A stretch of DNA of 64,000 nt from Amycolatopsis nalaikhensis (lineage in GTDB: Bacteria; Actinomycetota; Actinomycetes; Mycobacteriales; Pseudonocardiaceae): assembly GCF_030264295.1 (NCBI RefSeq), contig NZ_CP127173.1, positions 5,339,501-5,403,500 of the forward strand, given 5' to 3'. Of the stretch, positions 9,577-18,628 are shown in pieces. The position numbers were made by a program, and so were the translations under genes. The notes beneath the pieces are model-generated. The model saw nothing but the letters and a program-made list of their open reading frames with translations, was not told the origin of the DNA and did not search any database. Positions within the stretch are counted from its first letter, which is position 1, and every line of letters starts with the position of its first letter.

Positions 9577-11840
9577 GGCGCTTGAAGCTGTGGCGGCTGT
9601 CCCGCCGGACGCTGGGAATGACGGCCGTCGTCGTCGTGCTGGCCGGGTTCGTCGGGACCGGCATCGTGAAGACCCGCATCGAGACCGGCGTCGGCTCGTT
9701 CCTGCCGGGCGATGATCCCGCGGTGGCGCGCTTCGACGAGCTGAGCCGGTCGTTCGGCGGTGACCCCGTCGTCGTGCTGCTCGAATCGGCGAAACCCGGG
9801 CTGCTACTCGACCAGCCCCACCTGCCGTCGCTGGTCAAGCTGGAGGGCGAGTTCGCGAAGCTGCCTGATGTCGCCGCCGTGTACGGGCCGGGCACCGTGT
9901 TGAATCAGGCCGCCGGCCGGGCACAGGACCTGATGGCTGAGCTGTCCGGCCGCCGCGACCGCCTGCGCGCGCAGGCCCAGGCCGAGGCCAAGCAGCGTGG
10001 CGCGTCCGACCGGGCGGCCGGCCAGGCCGCCGACTCCGCAGTGGCCGCGTTCGACCAGCGGTACGGCAAGCTGCTCGTGCAGGCCCTGCCGGCGGGTCTG
10101 CCGACGCTGAAGAACCAGGCGTTCGTCAACGCGGTCGTCTTCGGTGCGGACGGAGCTCCCCGGCCGCAGTGGCACTTCGTCGTGCCGTCGGCGAACGCGG
10201 TCGCGATCCTGGTCCGCCCGAGGCAGAACCTCGACCAGGCCGCCACCGAGCGGCTCGTCCGGGACGTGCGGGGTGCGGTCGACGCGGCCGCCGTCGACGG
10301 GGCGAAGGTGACCGTGTCCGGCGTCCCCGCGATCGCGGGTGCCCTCGCCGACGAGGTCCGCGCGGAACTTCCCCTGCTCGGCGGCGCCGCGTTGGCCGCG
10401 GTGGCCCTCTGTTTCCTGCTGGTGCCGTGGCACCGCCGCCGGCACCGGCTGCTGCCGCTAGCGGGCTCGCTCGTGGCCACGGCGGTGACGGTCGCCCTGT
10501 TCGGCTGGCTGGGCCGCCCGCTGTCGCTGGGGGTGGTGGCCTTCCTGCCGGTGCTGCTCGGCGTCGGCAGTGACTTCCCGACCTACCTGGCGCGCCGGGC
10601 GGACCGGCGGGTCGTGTTCGCGGTCGCCGCCGCCACCGCGGCCGCGTTCGGCGCGCTGGCCTTCGCGCCGTTGCCGTTCGTGCGGGACCTCGGGATCGCG
10701 CTCGGGATCGGGGTGCTGGTCGCCTTCGCCGTCGGCCTGCTGTTCCGGCCGGCCGTGGCGGAGCCCGCCCCCGTGAAGGCCTACAGTGGACACACGGCGA
10801 GCCTGCCGGTGCGGCTCGGAGTGGGACTGGCCGTGGCGGCGCTGGCGGCCGGCGGCTGGGCGGCGCTGCCCGGGCTTCCGCTGCAGAGTGACGTCGAGAG
10901 CTTCGCGCACGGACTGCCCGCGTTCGACGACGCGAAGCACGTCGAGCAGGTCATCGGCTCCTCCGGCGAGGTCGACGTCGTCCTGCGCGGCCCGGATGTC
11001 ACTTCTCCCCAGGCGCTGGCGTGGTCGCGGCAAGCCCAGGACGTCACCATCTCCCGGCACGGCGATCGTCTCCGTCCGGTCGTGTCGCTCCCGACGCTGC
11101 TGAACTTCCTCGGCTCCGCGCCCACGAAGGACGAGATCGCCGCGGCGGTGCGCCTGTTGCCGCCCTACCTGACCGGTTCTGTTCTGCGCGCCGACGGGCA
11201 GGAGTCCGTGCTCTCGTTCGGCGTGCGGCTGGACGACGTCGAGAGCCTGGTCGGCCTGCGCGACGACCTGCTGAACCAGCTGCCCCCGGCACCGCCGGGG
11301 TACCACGCCGAGCTGACCGGGCTGCCGATCGTTGCGGCACGCGGGTACGAACTCGTCTCCGGTAACCGGTTCTGGACCAACGGGCTCGGCATCGCCGTGG
11401 CCGGGCTCGTGCTCGCCGTCGTGCTCGCCCGGCGCAGGGACGCGCTCCGCGCGGTCGCCACCGCCGTGATCGCCACCGGGACCGGCCTGCTCGCCATCCG
11501 GCTGACCGGAATCTCGCTGACGCCGATCACCATGGCGCTCGGATCCCTCATCGCGGCCGTCGGCTGCGAGTTCGCGGTACTTCTGGCGGAAGCCGGCCGC
11601 GGCCGCGATCACGCGTTGCGCAGATCCGTCCTGCTGGTCGGTGCGGTTTCCACCGTCGGCTACCTCGCACTGGCACTTTCGCGGCTCGACGCCATCCGGC
11701 AGTTCGGCCTGCTGCTCGCCGCGGCGGTCGTGCTCTCGATGGCCGCCGCCCGGTTCGTCGTCTGGCTCGTGCCGGGCCGGCCCAGCACCGCTCCGGAAAC
11801 CAGCCCGGCATCCGACACCCTCGTGGGAGTCTCCTCATGA
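9573..11840 (+). CDS. MmpL/RND-superfamily membrane protein at the end of the mce operon
   Basis: 755 residues with RND topology: one N-terminal membrane helix (about 12-31), an extracytoplasmic domain, a bundle of helices at about 267-389, a second helix and periplasmic domain from 412, and a second bundle at about 602-730. GVGSDFPTYLARR in the first bundle and the paired Gly-rich helix 4/10 motifs are typical. It overlaps mceF by 4 bases, so it probably works with the Mce importer, perhaps passing hydrophobic substrate across or out of the membrane; direction and substrate cannot be read from sequence. Confidence 0.85.
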   Translation: MRRLKLWRLSRRTLGMTAVVVVLAGFVGTGIVKTRIETGVGSFLPGDDPAVARFDELSRSFGGDPVVVLLESAKPGLLLDQPHLPSLVKLEGEFAKLPDVAAVYGPGTVLNQAAGRAQDLMAELSGRRDRLRAQAQAEAKQRGASDRAAGQAADSAVAAFDQRYGKLLVQALPAGLPTLKNQAFVNAVVFGADGAPRPQWHFVVPSANAVAILVRPRQNLDQAATERLVRDVRGAVDAAAVDGAKVTVSGVPAIAGALADEVRAELPLLGGAALAAVALCFLLVPWHRRRHRLLPLAGSLVATAVTVALFGWLGRPLSLGVVAFLPVLLGVGSDFPTYLARRADRRVVFAVAAATAAAFGALAFAPLPFVRDLGIALGIGVLVAFAVGLLFRPAVAEPAPVKAYSGHTASLPVRLGVGLAVAALAAGGWAALPGLPLQSDVESFAHGLPAFDDAKHVEQVIGSSGEVDVVLRGPDVTSPQALAWSRQAQDVTISRHGDRLRPVVSLPTLLNFLGSAPTKDEIAAAVRLLPPYLTGSVLRADGQESVLSFGVRLDDVESLVGLRDDLLNQLPPAPPGYHAELTGLPIVAARGYELVSGNRFWTNGLGIAVAGLVLAVVLARRRDALRAVATAVIATGTGLLAIRLTGISLTPITMALGSLIAAVGCEFAVLLAEAGRGRDHALRRSVLLVGAVSTVGYLALALSRLDAIRQFGLLLAAAVVLSMAAARFVVWLVPGRPSTAPETSPASDTLVGVSS

Positions 11841-12937
11841 AGATCACCGCCCTGCCCGGCAAGGTCCGGCTGCCCCGCGGCCGCCGTGGCCGGATCCTCA
11901 CCGTGCTCGTCCTGGTTGTCCTGCTCGGCGGAACCGGCCTCGCCTGGTGGTCGGCGCGTGCCGACGACCTGCCCGACGACGCGGTTTTCGCCTACGGCGG
12001 CCGAATCGAGACCGTGGCCCAGCTGCAGGAGCGGATCCAGACCCTGAAGGCACTCTACGGCGTGCAGCCACCGGATGCGCAGGACACGGCCAAGTCCGAC
12101 GCGTTCCGCCGGGACACCGCGAAGGCCGTCGCCGTCGGGATGGTGCTCGACCAGGCGGCTCACGACCGCGGGATCGTCATTGCCGACAAGGCGGCGCGTG
12201 ATGTGCTGACCCGGTTCATTTCCCAGCAGATCGGGGAAGGGCCGGAGGCCCGGAGCAAGTTCGTCCAGGCGCTCGGCACCACGGGTACGTCCGAGGACGC
12301 GGTGCTGGAGGAGATCAAGCGCCAGCTCGCGGTCTCGCAGCTGTTCGACTCGGTCACCCGGGGCAGCTCGGTCGGCGACGGCGAGGTCACGGACGCGTTC
12401 GCGAAGCGGAAGGCCCAGCTGGACACACCGGAACGACGGCAACTCGGCAACATCGTGGTCAAGACGAAGGAGGAGGCCGACCAGGCGCTCACTGACCTCA
12501 AGGCCGGGACGCCGTTCGAAACCGTGGTGGCCCAGCGGAGCCTGGACGGCGCGACGCGGGACAAGGGCGGCGACCTCGGCCAGGTGACCGCGGCCCAGCT
12601 CGAGGACGGCTACGCCAAGGCGGCCTTCGCGGCACCCGTGGGCGGGCTGTTCGGGCCCGTGCAGACCGCGCACGGTTGGAACGTCGGCCGGGTCCGCCAG
12701 GTCCTGCCCCCGCAACCGGCCGTGTTCGACCAGGTCAAGGACCAGCTCAAGCAGCAGCTGACCCTGGAGAAGGCGCTCGCGACGTGGCGCGGGTGGCTCG
12801 GGGCGCAGCTGGCGAACGCGAACGTGCGGTACGTCGACAGCTACCGGCCGGCCGACCCGGCCGCACCGCCGCAGGAGGCGCCGGGGTGGTCCCCGGCGCC
12901 GGGCCAGGTGCCCGGGCAGCCCCGGCCGTCGCGGTGA
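11837..12937 (+). CDS. membrane-anchored SurA/PpiC-type peptidyl-prolyl isomerase
   Basis: 366 residues. A single membrane helix at about 17-37 is followed by a SurA-like N-terminal chaperone region and a parvulin (PpiC) domain at about 198-285 (RRQLGNIVVKTKEEA, then KGGDLGQV and HGWNVGRV). The C-terminus is a Pro-rich tail. The ATG overlaps the MmpL stop. Its place in the operon suggests a foldase for the extracytoplasmic Mce/MmpL domains, which is inference. Confidence 0.85.
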   Translation: MKITALPGKVRLPRGRRGRILTVLVLVVLLGGTGLAWWSARADDLPDDAVFAYGGRIETVAQLQERIQTLKALYGVQPPDAQDTAKSDAFRRDTAKAVAVGMVLDQAAHDRGIVIADKAARDVLTRFISQQIGEGPEARSKFVQALGTTGTSEDAVLEEIKRQLAVSQLFDSVTRGSSVGDGEVTDAFAKRKAQLDTPERRQLGNIVVKTKEEADQALTDLKAGTPFETVVAQRSLDGATRDKGGDLGQVTAAQLEDGYAKAAFAAPVGGLFGPVQTAHGWNVGRVRQVLPPQPAVFDQVKDQLKQQLTLEKALATWRGWLGAQLANANVRYVDSYRPADPAAPPQEAPGWSPAPGQVPGQPRPSR

Positions 12938-13143
12938 TCGCGGACTTCGCGGCGCTCGCAGTGGCGGGCGCCGCGCTGGTCGCGATCGGACGGTGGGGCT
13001 GCCGCGCGGCGGCCGGGCGGGTCAGCCCGGCCCTGCCGGAACCCGAGCGTCTGCGCCGCATCGGGAAGCTGCGGGGGAGCGGACACGCGCTCCAGGTCGT
13101 GGGCGTCGTGTTCGCGCTGGCTGCGGTGTGGAGCCTCTGGTGA
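12934..13143 (+). CDS. small two-helix membrane protein ending the mce operon
   Basis: A 69-residue protein starting at a GTG that overlaps the previous stop (GTGA). It has hydrophobic segments at about residues 4-18 and 50-67 with a basic, Pro-rich loop between. The overlap style and codon use match the operon, so it is probably real. No family is recognised. It ends 4 bases before the convergent LuxR-family gene, and no hairpin is visible between them. Confidence 0.6.
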   Translation: MIADFAALAVAGAALVAIGRWGCRAAAGRVSPALPEPERLRRIGKLRGSGHALQVVGVVFALAAVWSLW

Positions 13144-13147
13144 GGAG

Positions 13148-14308
13148 TCAGGCGGGCTCGGGGGCGGCCCGGCCCTGCTGGGTCCGCAGGAACAGCGAGA
13201 CCGCTTCCGCGCGGTTCGCGGCGCCGAGCTTGCGCAGGATCTGCTTGACGTGCGACTTGGCCGTGTCCTCCGAAATCGTCAGCCGGGTGGCGATCGCGGC
13301 GTTGGTCCGGCCCTCGCCCATGAGCCGGAGCACCTCCAGCTGCCGCGGGGTCAGTGCCGACTCCACGAAGGACCGGGCCGGCACCGGCCCGGGCGGCGGG
13401 ACCACCGGATCGCCGATGACCGGGGCCGCCGGGTGGTCGCTGTCCAGGATCCGGTCCATGGCGTCGGCGATGTTCATCGTGAACCGGCCGACTTCGGTAC
13501 GCAGCGACTGCAGGCGTTCGACCAGCAGGGTCCGCCGGAACGCGATGCCCAGCCCCTGGGCGAAGGCGCCGAACACCTCGCGGTCGAACTCGTCGACTTG
13601 CCGCCCCTGGACGTACCGGTCCGCGTGCACCAGGCCGAGCACGCCGTCGTCGCCGACCACGGGAGCGACCACATAGGACTCCAGACGGGCCGCCTCGACC
13701 AGGCAGGCGAGCCCACGCGCTTCACGCTGCGCGTCCGTGACGAGCAGCGCTCGCCGCCTGCGGACAGCCTCGGTCTCGACGACGGTGCGGTCCAGGACCG
13801 GTGACTCCGCGCGGCCGATCCGCAGGATCTCCGCCGCCCAGGCGGGATCGCCCAGCACGGTGCACGACTGGGGAACCCACACCGACTCCCGGATCTCCGA
13901 GTACAGCGCGCGGTCGAACCCGAGCCGGCACACCGCCTCCGGCACGCACTCGGCGAGCCGGACCACCGAGCGCGCGTCCTGCAGCCGGGTCAACGCCTCC
14001 TGGACCTGCGCGTGAACCCGCACCCGGAGGTCGAGCCGCGCCTGGCGCAGCCGTTCGCGGACGTCGGAAACCTCGATGAACAGACCGAGGACGGCGCCGC
14101 CGCGGCCGGCGGCGGCGAGTTCACCGATCCGCTCGGCGAGTTCGGCCAGCGCCCCTTCCGCGGCTGGGAAGTCGTCGGGCACGTCCGGGCCGGGGTCGTC
14201 GCCGAGCGCGGACCGGGCCCGGGCGGTGACGGCGCGGACCTCGCGCAGGACGGCATGGGGAACAGGGTGCCCGCGGCCGTTCCGGGGCGGAGTCAACGTT
14301 GACTTCAT
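13148..14308 (-). CDS. GAF-LuxR family transcriptional regulator
   Basis: 386 residues. A helical N-terminal part (to about 120) is followed by a GAF-like sensor region (about 130-290) and a C-terminal LuxR helix-turn-helix (about 316-378) with LTPRQLEVLRLMGEGRTN and DTAKSHVKQILRKLG. There is no response-regulator receiver domain, so the signal is probably a small molecule or partner at the GAF region. A GAGAGGAAACC site precedes the ATG. It lies between the mce operon and the catabolic genes and is codirectional with mhpB, from which a hairpin separates it. Which of the two systems it controls cannot be decided here. Confidence 0.87.
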   Translation of the reverse strand: MKSTLTPPRNGRGHPVPHAVLREVRAVTARARSALGDDPGPDVPDDFPAAEGALAELAERIGELAAAGRGGAVLGLFIEVSDVRERLRQARLDLRVRVHAQVQEALTRLQDARSVVRLAECVPEAVCRLGFDRALYSEIRESVWVPQSCTVLGDPAWAAEILRIGRAESPVLDRTVVETEAVRRRRALLVTDAQREARGLACLVEAARLESYVVAPVVGDDGVLGLVHADRYVQGRQVDEFDREVFGAFAQGLGIAFRRTLLVERLQSLRTEVGRFTMNIADAMDRILDSDHPAAPVIGDPVVPPPGPVPARSFVESALTPRQLEVLRLMGEGRTNAAIATRLTISEDTAKSHVKQILRKLGAANRAEAVSLFLRTQQGRAAPEPA

Positions 14309-14339
14309 GGTTTCCTCTCAAGCCGGGCGGGAACGCGGG

Positions 14340-14371
14340 GCGCCGGACCCGCTCGTCGGAGGGTCCGGCGC
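14340..14371. terminator. hairpin between mhpB and the LuxR-family gene
   Basis: An 11-bp perfect inverted repeat (GCGCCGGACCC and its complement) with a 10-base loop. It lies 14 bases past the mhpB stop and 32 bases before the regulator start. No T-run follows in either direction, so it may only partly terminate leftward transcription. Confidence 0.5.
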
Positions 14372-14384
14372 TGCACCCGGAGGA

Positions 14385-15329
14385 TCAGGCGTCGGCGGAA
14401 ACGGCGGTGGTGACGGCGAACCCCGCCACCCACTCGGGCACCGGCTCGTAGAACCGGTAGTTCATCACGTACTTCCCGCGTGCCGCCATCGCCGCGTACG
14501 CGGCTACCCAGGTCCGCACCTCGTGGGAGGAGTGCCCGGCCTGCTCGGCGAACCACTCGGTGCTCCAGCCGTCGACGAGCCGGAGTTCGCCCGCCGAAAC
14601 CACATCGAGGAACTGCTGGTCCCACTCCGGGTTGATCGGCTGCATCGACGACGTGCCCGCGGCCAGGTCGAGGCCCGAGGCGATCACGCGGGCCTGTCGC
14701 CGGGCGCGCTCTTCGGGCGTCGGGTTGCGACCGTCGATCAGCCGCGCGGCGACCTCCTCGGTCGCGTTTTCCAGCTGGGGCACCGGCGGGTCGTGCGAGA
14801 GCCCGCCGGAACCGAGGAACAGCACGCGCTGCTCGTCGAGGTGGGCGCTCGCGTGGCCGATCGCCGTGCCGAGCTGCCGGACGCGGCCGACGGGACAGAG
14901 CGGCGCGGCGACCGAGTTGATGAAGACGGGGACGACGGGAACGCGGTCGAGCCCGCCGAACAGGAGCTGCAGCGGCTGGGAGAACCCGTGGTCGACGTAC
15001 ATCCGTTCGGACAGCGCGACGTCGATCCCGGCCGCCAGGACGTCCTTGGCCAGCGTCCGCGCGGAACCGGCGACCGAGAGCTCGCCGGCCGGGGTGTCGT
15101 AGTCCCCGAGCGCGGTGGCCCGTGTCCCGATGCAGAACGGCGGCATCATGTCGTAGAAGAAACCGTTGTAGTGGTCGGGCGCGAAGAGCACCACGAGGTC
15201 GGGCTCGAATCCGGCGATGAAGCGCCGCGCGTGGTCGAAAGCCTTCTCGACCCGCTCCTCAACGGCTTTCGCCGGTTGGTTGAACCCGATCAGTGGCGAA
15301 TGGGACAGGGCGCACACGGCAACGGGCAT
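14385..15329 (-). CDS. mhpB: 2,3-dihydroxyphenylpropionate 1,2-dioxygenase type (MhpB, LigB superfamily)
   Basis: 314 residues, the same length as E. coli MhpB, beginning MPVAVCALSHSPLIGF. The catalytic histidines known for MhpB (115 and 179 there) correspond to His114 (YVDHGFSQPL) and His179 (SGGLSHDPP). The enzyme is an Fe(II)-dependent, type II extradiol dioxygenase that opens a catechol bearing a side chain, giving a meta-cleavage product for an MhpC-type hydrolase, which is encoded in this cluster. An operator-like palindrome lies 45 bases upstream over a candidate -10 box. The exact substrate could be another substituted catechol. Confidence 0.9.
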   Translation of the reverse strand: MPVAVCALSHSPLIGFNQPAKAVEERVEKAFDHARRFIAGFEPDLVVLFAPDHYNGFFYDMMPPFCIGTRATALGDYDTPAGELSVAGSARTLAKDVLAAGIDVALSERMYVDHGFSQPLQLLFGGLDRVPVVPVFINSVAAPLCPVGRVRQLGTAIGHASAHLDEQRVLFLGSGGLSHDPPVPQLENATEEVAARLIDGRNPTPEERARRQARVIASGLDLAAGTSSMQPINPEWDQQFLDVVSAGELRLVDGWSTEWFAEQAGHSSHEVRTWVAAYAAMAARGKYVMNYRFYEPVPEWVAGFAVTTAVSADA

Positions 15330-15374
15330 CGACCCACCACCCTTTCTTTGCGGTCGTTCTTCCGGTAAGAAACA

Positions 15375-15390
15375 TGCTAGAATCTTAGCA
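15375..15390. promoter_or_regulatory. operator-like palindrome upstream of mhpB
   Basis: TGCTAGAATCTTAGCA, an inverted repeat with TGCTA/TAGCA arms, in a locally AT-rich island. On the minus strand it overlaps a TATGCT -10-like box 19 bases from TTGCGT. The core CTAGAATCTTAG recurs, with small changes, at three other promoters of this cluster. It also lies 44 bases upstream of the divergent transglycosylase gene. Confidence 0.7.
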
Positions 15391-15433
15391 TACCAGTCCT
15401 CGGTTTCGATGACGCAACGGAAAGGGACCTGGC

Positions 15434-16555
15434 ATGACAGTGCCGATCGGCAATCGCAGGGAAGGCAGTCATCGCGCAGCGCGAAGGAGGATGGGGAAAC
15501 GTCACCGGGCCCGTACCGCGGTCGCTATCACGAGTGCGCTCGTGGTCGGTGGTGGGGTGCTGCTGGTCGAACCCGTGGCCGACGGGCGGCCCTTTCCCGC
15601 GACCGCCGCGACCAGGTCGCCGGCGCAAGGGAAACCGGTCTCGCCGGCAGTGCCGCGGGTGGAGCTTCCCGCGGCACTGCCCAGCGTGCCGGTGCTGCCG
15701 CCGCTCGCGGTCCCGGCCGGCTACCCGCTCGGTGCCGCCGCCGGATCCGGTGCGAGCACGGGCATTCCGGCGACGGTGCTCGACGCCTACCGCCGCGCCG
15801 AGGGCTCGCTCGGTCGCGCCAACCCTGGGTGTCACCTGACCTGGGCGTTGCTCGCGGGGATCGGCAAGATCGAGTCGAACCACGCCCGTCACGGCGACGT
15901 GGACGCGCGGGGAACGATGGTCCGGCCGGTCTACGGTCCCGCCTTGGACGGTTCGCCCGGCTTCGCCAGGATGGTCGACGCGAGGAGCGGGCAATGGGCG
16001 CGTGCCGCCGGCCCGATGCAGTTCATCCCCGCGACCTGGCAGAAATGGGGTGTGGACGGATCCGGTGACGGCCAGGCGGACGTGCAGAACGTCTACGATT
16101 CCGCCGAGTCCGCCGGCCGGTATCTCTGTGCCGCCGATCGCGATCTGAACACCGGCGCCGGACTGCGGAGTGCCATTCTCAGTTACAACAATTCCGAAGA
16201 TTACCTGAACAAGGTCATGGCGTGGATGCGAACCTATTCCGCGGGTTCGTTCGCCGTGCCGGACGAACCCGGGAGCCCCGGAGAAGAGCCGACCTACGAC
16301 GACAGCGTGGCGTCCGTTCCGGCCCCGCCGGTGGCGCCGCGCCCGCCGGCCACGGGTGCCGTGCCGGCCGCGCCCGCGCCGGCCAAGCCGGCCCCCGCGC
16401 CGGCCGATCCGCCGACACGACCGGCGCCTGCGCCCGCACCTGCGCCGGAGCCGATCGCCGGGGTGCCGATCAGCGTGCCCGCACCGCTGGACGGCGTCGT
16501 CACGACCGCGGGGCAGGTGGTGGGTGGGCTGCTCGGCCCGCTCGGCACGCACTGA
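15434..16555 (+). CDS. secreted lytic transglycosylase-like protein
   Basis: 373 residues. A basic N-terminus and hydrophobic segment (about 28-46) form a signal or anchor. The lytic transglycosylase domain (about 110-275) has the presumed catalytic Glu147 in GIGKIESNH, the GPMQFIPATWQKWG motif and YNNSEDYLNKVM. A Pro/Ala-rich tail follows. The ATG at 15434 has AAGGGA 7 bases upstream; an internal ATG at 15491 directly follows AGGAGG with no spacer and is less likely. It cleaves peptidoglycan glycan strands. It does not obviously belong to the catabolic pathway. Confidence 0.87.
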   Translation: MTVPIGNRREGSHRAARRRMGKRHRARTAVAITSALVVGGGVLLVEPVADGRPFPATAATRSPAQGKPVSPAVPRVELPAALPSVPVLPPLAVPAGYPLGAAAGSGASTGIPATVLDAYRRAEGSLGRANPGCHLTWALLAGIGKIESNHARHGDVDARGTMVRPVYGPALDGSPGFARMVDARSGQWARAAGPMQFIPATWQKWGVDGSGDGQADVQNVYDSAESAGRYLCAADRDLNTGAGLRSAILSYNNSEDYLNKVMAWMRTYSAGSFAVPDEPGSPGEEPTYDDSVASVPAPPVAPRPPATGAVPAAPAPAKPAPAPADPPTRPAPAPAPAPEPIAGVPISVPAPLDGVVTTAGQVVGGLLGPLGTH

Positions 16556-16571
16556 ACCCGGTGACGACTGA

Positions 16572-16611
16572 CTGATGGCGCCGCCCCGGCTGGCTGGGGC
16601 GGCGCCATCAG
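16572..16611. terminator. bidirectional terminator between convergent genes
   Basis: A perfect 16-bp inverted repeat (CTGATGGCGCCGCCCC and its complement) around an 8-base loop, followed by TTTCCC on the plus strand. It lies between the transglycosylase stop and the hydratase-aldolase stop, so it can end both transcripts. Confidence 0.85.
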
Positions 16612-16661
16612 TTTCCCGCGGGCCCGGACGTGCCACACACAAGCACGGTGCCGGGCGGGCC

Positions 16662-17651
16662 TCAGGAGTTCCGGCCACGGACTTCGCCGACGAGCGTGCG
16701 CCAACGCCGCCCGTTTTCGCGCGCGCCGTCGGCGTAGGCGCCGGGAACGACGTGGTAGGGCGGCCGGGCGGGCCCGGCGGTGACGTAGCCGGCCTCGTCG
16801 AAGCGGATCTTCTCGAGGGTGATGTTGTACTTGGAGAACTCGCGGAAGTTCGTCCTGGCGAGGAACGGCTCGTACGTCCACTCGATGCGCCGGGTGAGAT
16901 GCCGCGCCGCACCGACATCTCCGGCCCGGATCGCGTCACGCAGCGCGAGCACGGGCTCCGGGCCGCACAGGGCGCTGCTGCTCCAGCAGCCGAGCGCCGT
17001 TTCCGGGTACAGCGTGTGCGCCGCGAGCCAGTCGCTCTCCAGGGGGAGCAACCGGAGCCGGTCGCCGACCGCCGCCATGTCCGCGCCGAACTTCGGCGTG
17101 ATCGCGATGTACTTCGCACCGATGATCTGGGGCACCTGCGACAGCTCGGCGTAGGCGGCCGACGGGATCGGGCCCTTGAACGCCTCGGGGTTGTCGTAGA
17201 GGACGATCGCCATGTCCGGGAAAAGGCCGGCGACGTCGCGGTAGAACGCGAGCAGCGTGTCGGCGCCGAGTTCGCTCCACATCGGACGGCCGAGGATGAC
17301 GCCGCGCACGCCGAGGTCCCGCAAGAAGCGGATCCGGTCGACCGTGTCCCGCGTGTTGGGGGCGGTCGCGCCGACGAACAACGGGAGATCCGGCGCGGTG
17401 TCCGAAACCGCGTCGGCGACGCACGCCGCGAAGGCCCGCCACTCGGCCGGCGTCAGAGTTGCCATCTCGCCGAGGGTCCCGTTGGTGATGATCCCGTCGA
17501 CGCCGTCGGCGACCAGGGCGCGGATCATCCGATCGGATTCGTCGAGGTCCACGGTGTCCCGTGCGGTGAGCGCGGCCGCGCCGGGCAGTGCCGGGGTGGG
17601 CGTGACGGCGATGACGCCGCGCAGGTCGTCCACACCGAACTTCTGCACCAC
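16662..17651 (-). CDS. NahE/PhdJ-type hydratase-aldolase (dihydrodipicolinate synthase superfamily)
   Basis: 329 residues with the DapA-type TIM-barrel pattern. NGTLGEMATL marks the phosphate-loop-like turn, Tyr152 in LYDNPEAFKG and the Schiff-base Lys180 in IIGAKYIAI are in place, and EFSKYNITLEKIRFDEAG near the C-terminus matches trans-o-hydroxybenzylidenepyruvate hydratase-aldolases (about 330 residues) rather than DapA (about 290). Such enzymes split an arylidene-pyruvate into an aromatic aldehyde and pyruvate. It is the last gene of the leftward operon, with GAGGAG before its ATG and a long hairpin separating it from the gene upstream. The aryl substrate is unknown. Confidence 0.82.
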   Translation of the reverse strand: MVQKFGVDDLRGVIAVTPTPALPGAAALTARDTVDLDESDRMIRALVADGVDGIITNGTLGEMATLTPAEWRAFAACVADAVSDTAPDLPLFVGATAPNTRDTVDRIRFLRDLGVRGVILGRPMWSELGADTLLAFYRDVAGLFPDMAIVLYDNPEAFKGPIPSAAYAELSQVPQIIGAKYIAITPKFGADMAAVGDRLRLLPLESDWLAAHTLYPETALGCWSSSALCGPEPVLALRDAIRAGDVGAARHLTRRIEWTYEPFLARTNFREFSKYNITLEKIRFDEAGYVTAGPARPPYHVVPGAYADGARENGRRWRTLVGEVRGRNS

Positions 17652-17678
17652 GGTCTCCTCGCGTTGTCGAGAAATGGG

Positions 17679-17730
17679 CGGTCCGCCCGGCAGGTCGAGT
17701 GGGGGGCTGCCTTGCCTGCCGGGCGGACCG
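17679..17730. terminator. intercistronic 16-bp hairpin in the leftward operon
   Basis: CGGTCCGCCCGGCAGG and its exact complement, separated by 20 bases, fill the gap between the extradiol dioxygenase stop and the aldolase start. There is no T-run on the minus strand. It could attenuate transcription into the aldolase or protect the 3' end of the upstream message. Confidence 0.55.
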
Positions 17731-17744
17731 GGTTTCGGGGGAAT

Positions 17745-18621
17745 TCAGGAAGCGTGGCCGAACGATTCGGGCGGCTGCAGGCCCCACGGGCTGAACGCCT
17801 TCGGGAAGTCGTCCCACACGACCGGGTCGTTGCGGCGCACCCGCGGCATCTCAGCCGACAGTTCGTAGCGGTTGCCCGCGGCCCAGAAGTAGGTGTAGAC
17901 GTTGCCGCCCACGCCGTGCCGGCCCGGTCCGACCTCGATCGGCACGCCGTGCCGACCGCAGCTCGTCGGCGGCCAGCTTGAGGTGGTCGAACGACTCCAT
18001 CCCGAGCGCGTAGTGGTGCAGCGACTTCCCGGCCTCCGGGGTGGAGATGATCGCGATGTCGTGGTGCAGCGTGCTGGCCCGGCACCACGCCGCGCCGATC
18101 ACCCCGGGTGCCGGGGCGAAGATGTCGGACACCTGGAAGTCCAGCAGCTCGACCAGGAAGTCGACCAGCGGCTTGGGATCCTGCGCCTGCACGGTGATGT
18201 GGTCGAAGTCCAGCGCGCGGATCCCGTCGCGGTACGGGGCCTTGGCCGGGTGGACGTACTGCGGCCCGGTCGAGAGCACCGCGAGTTCCATCGCGTGTCC
18301 CGACGGCGCCTGGAACCGCAGCGCCTGGACCACACCGGGGTGTTCGTCGGTGCGGGTCTCGGTGGCGACGCCGGCTTCGGCGAGCCGCTTCGCGTAGCGG
18401 TCGAGATCCGCGACGTCGTCGACGCGCAGGGCGAACCTCCGGACCCCGGTCCCGCCGGCGGTCAGCACGAGGTCGCAGCCGCCGTCGATGCCGACGGAGA
18501 ACCGCACCGCGCCATCTGCGCGGCCGATCTCCCGCATGCCCAGCACGTCGGTGTGGAAGCCGACGGCCGCGTCGAGGTCGACGACGGCGAGTTCGGCGTG
18601 GGCCACCTGTGAAATACCCAT
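17745..18621 (-). pseudogene. type I extradiol (VOC-fold) dioxygenase, one-base frameshift near the C-terminus
   Basis: The first 223 codons encode two VOC repeats of a catechol 2,3-dioxygenase-like protein. Two of the three metal ligands appear as His141 (FDHITVQ) and His202 (LHHYALGM). The reading frame then shifts: the remaining protein, with the third ligand in NRYELS and the C-terminus GLQPPESFGHAS, continues in another frame to 17745. Removing one C of the CC at 17952-17953 (plus strand) restores a single protein of about 291 residues. It would cleave a catechol ring next to the hydroxyls, a second ring-cleavage enzyme besides MhpB. The shift is either a homopolymer error or a recent inactivating mutation. 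Confidence 0.78.
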
Positions 18622-18628
18622 CGGTGGA

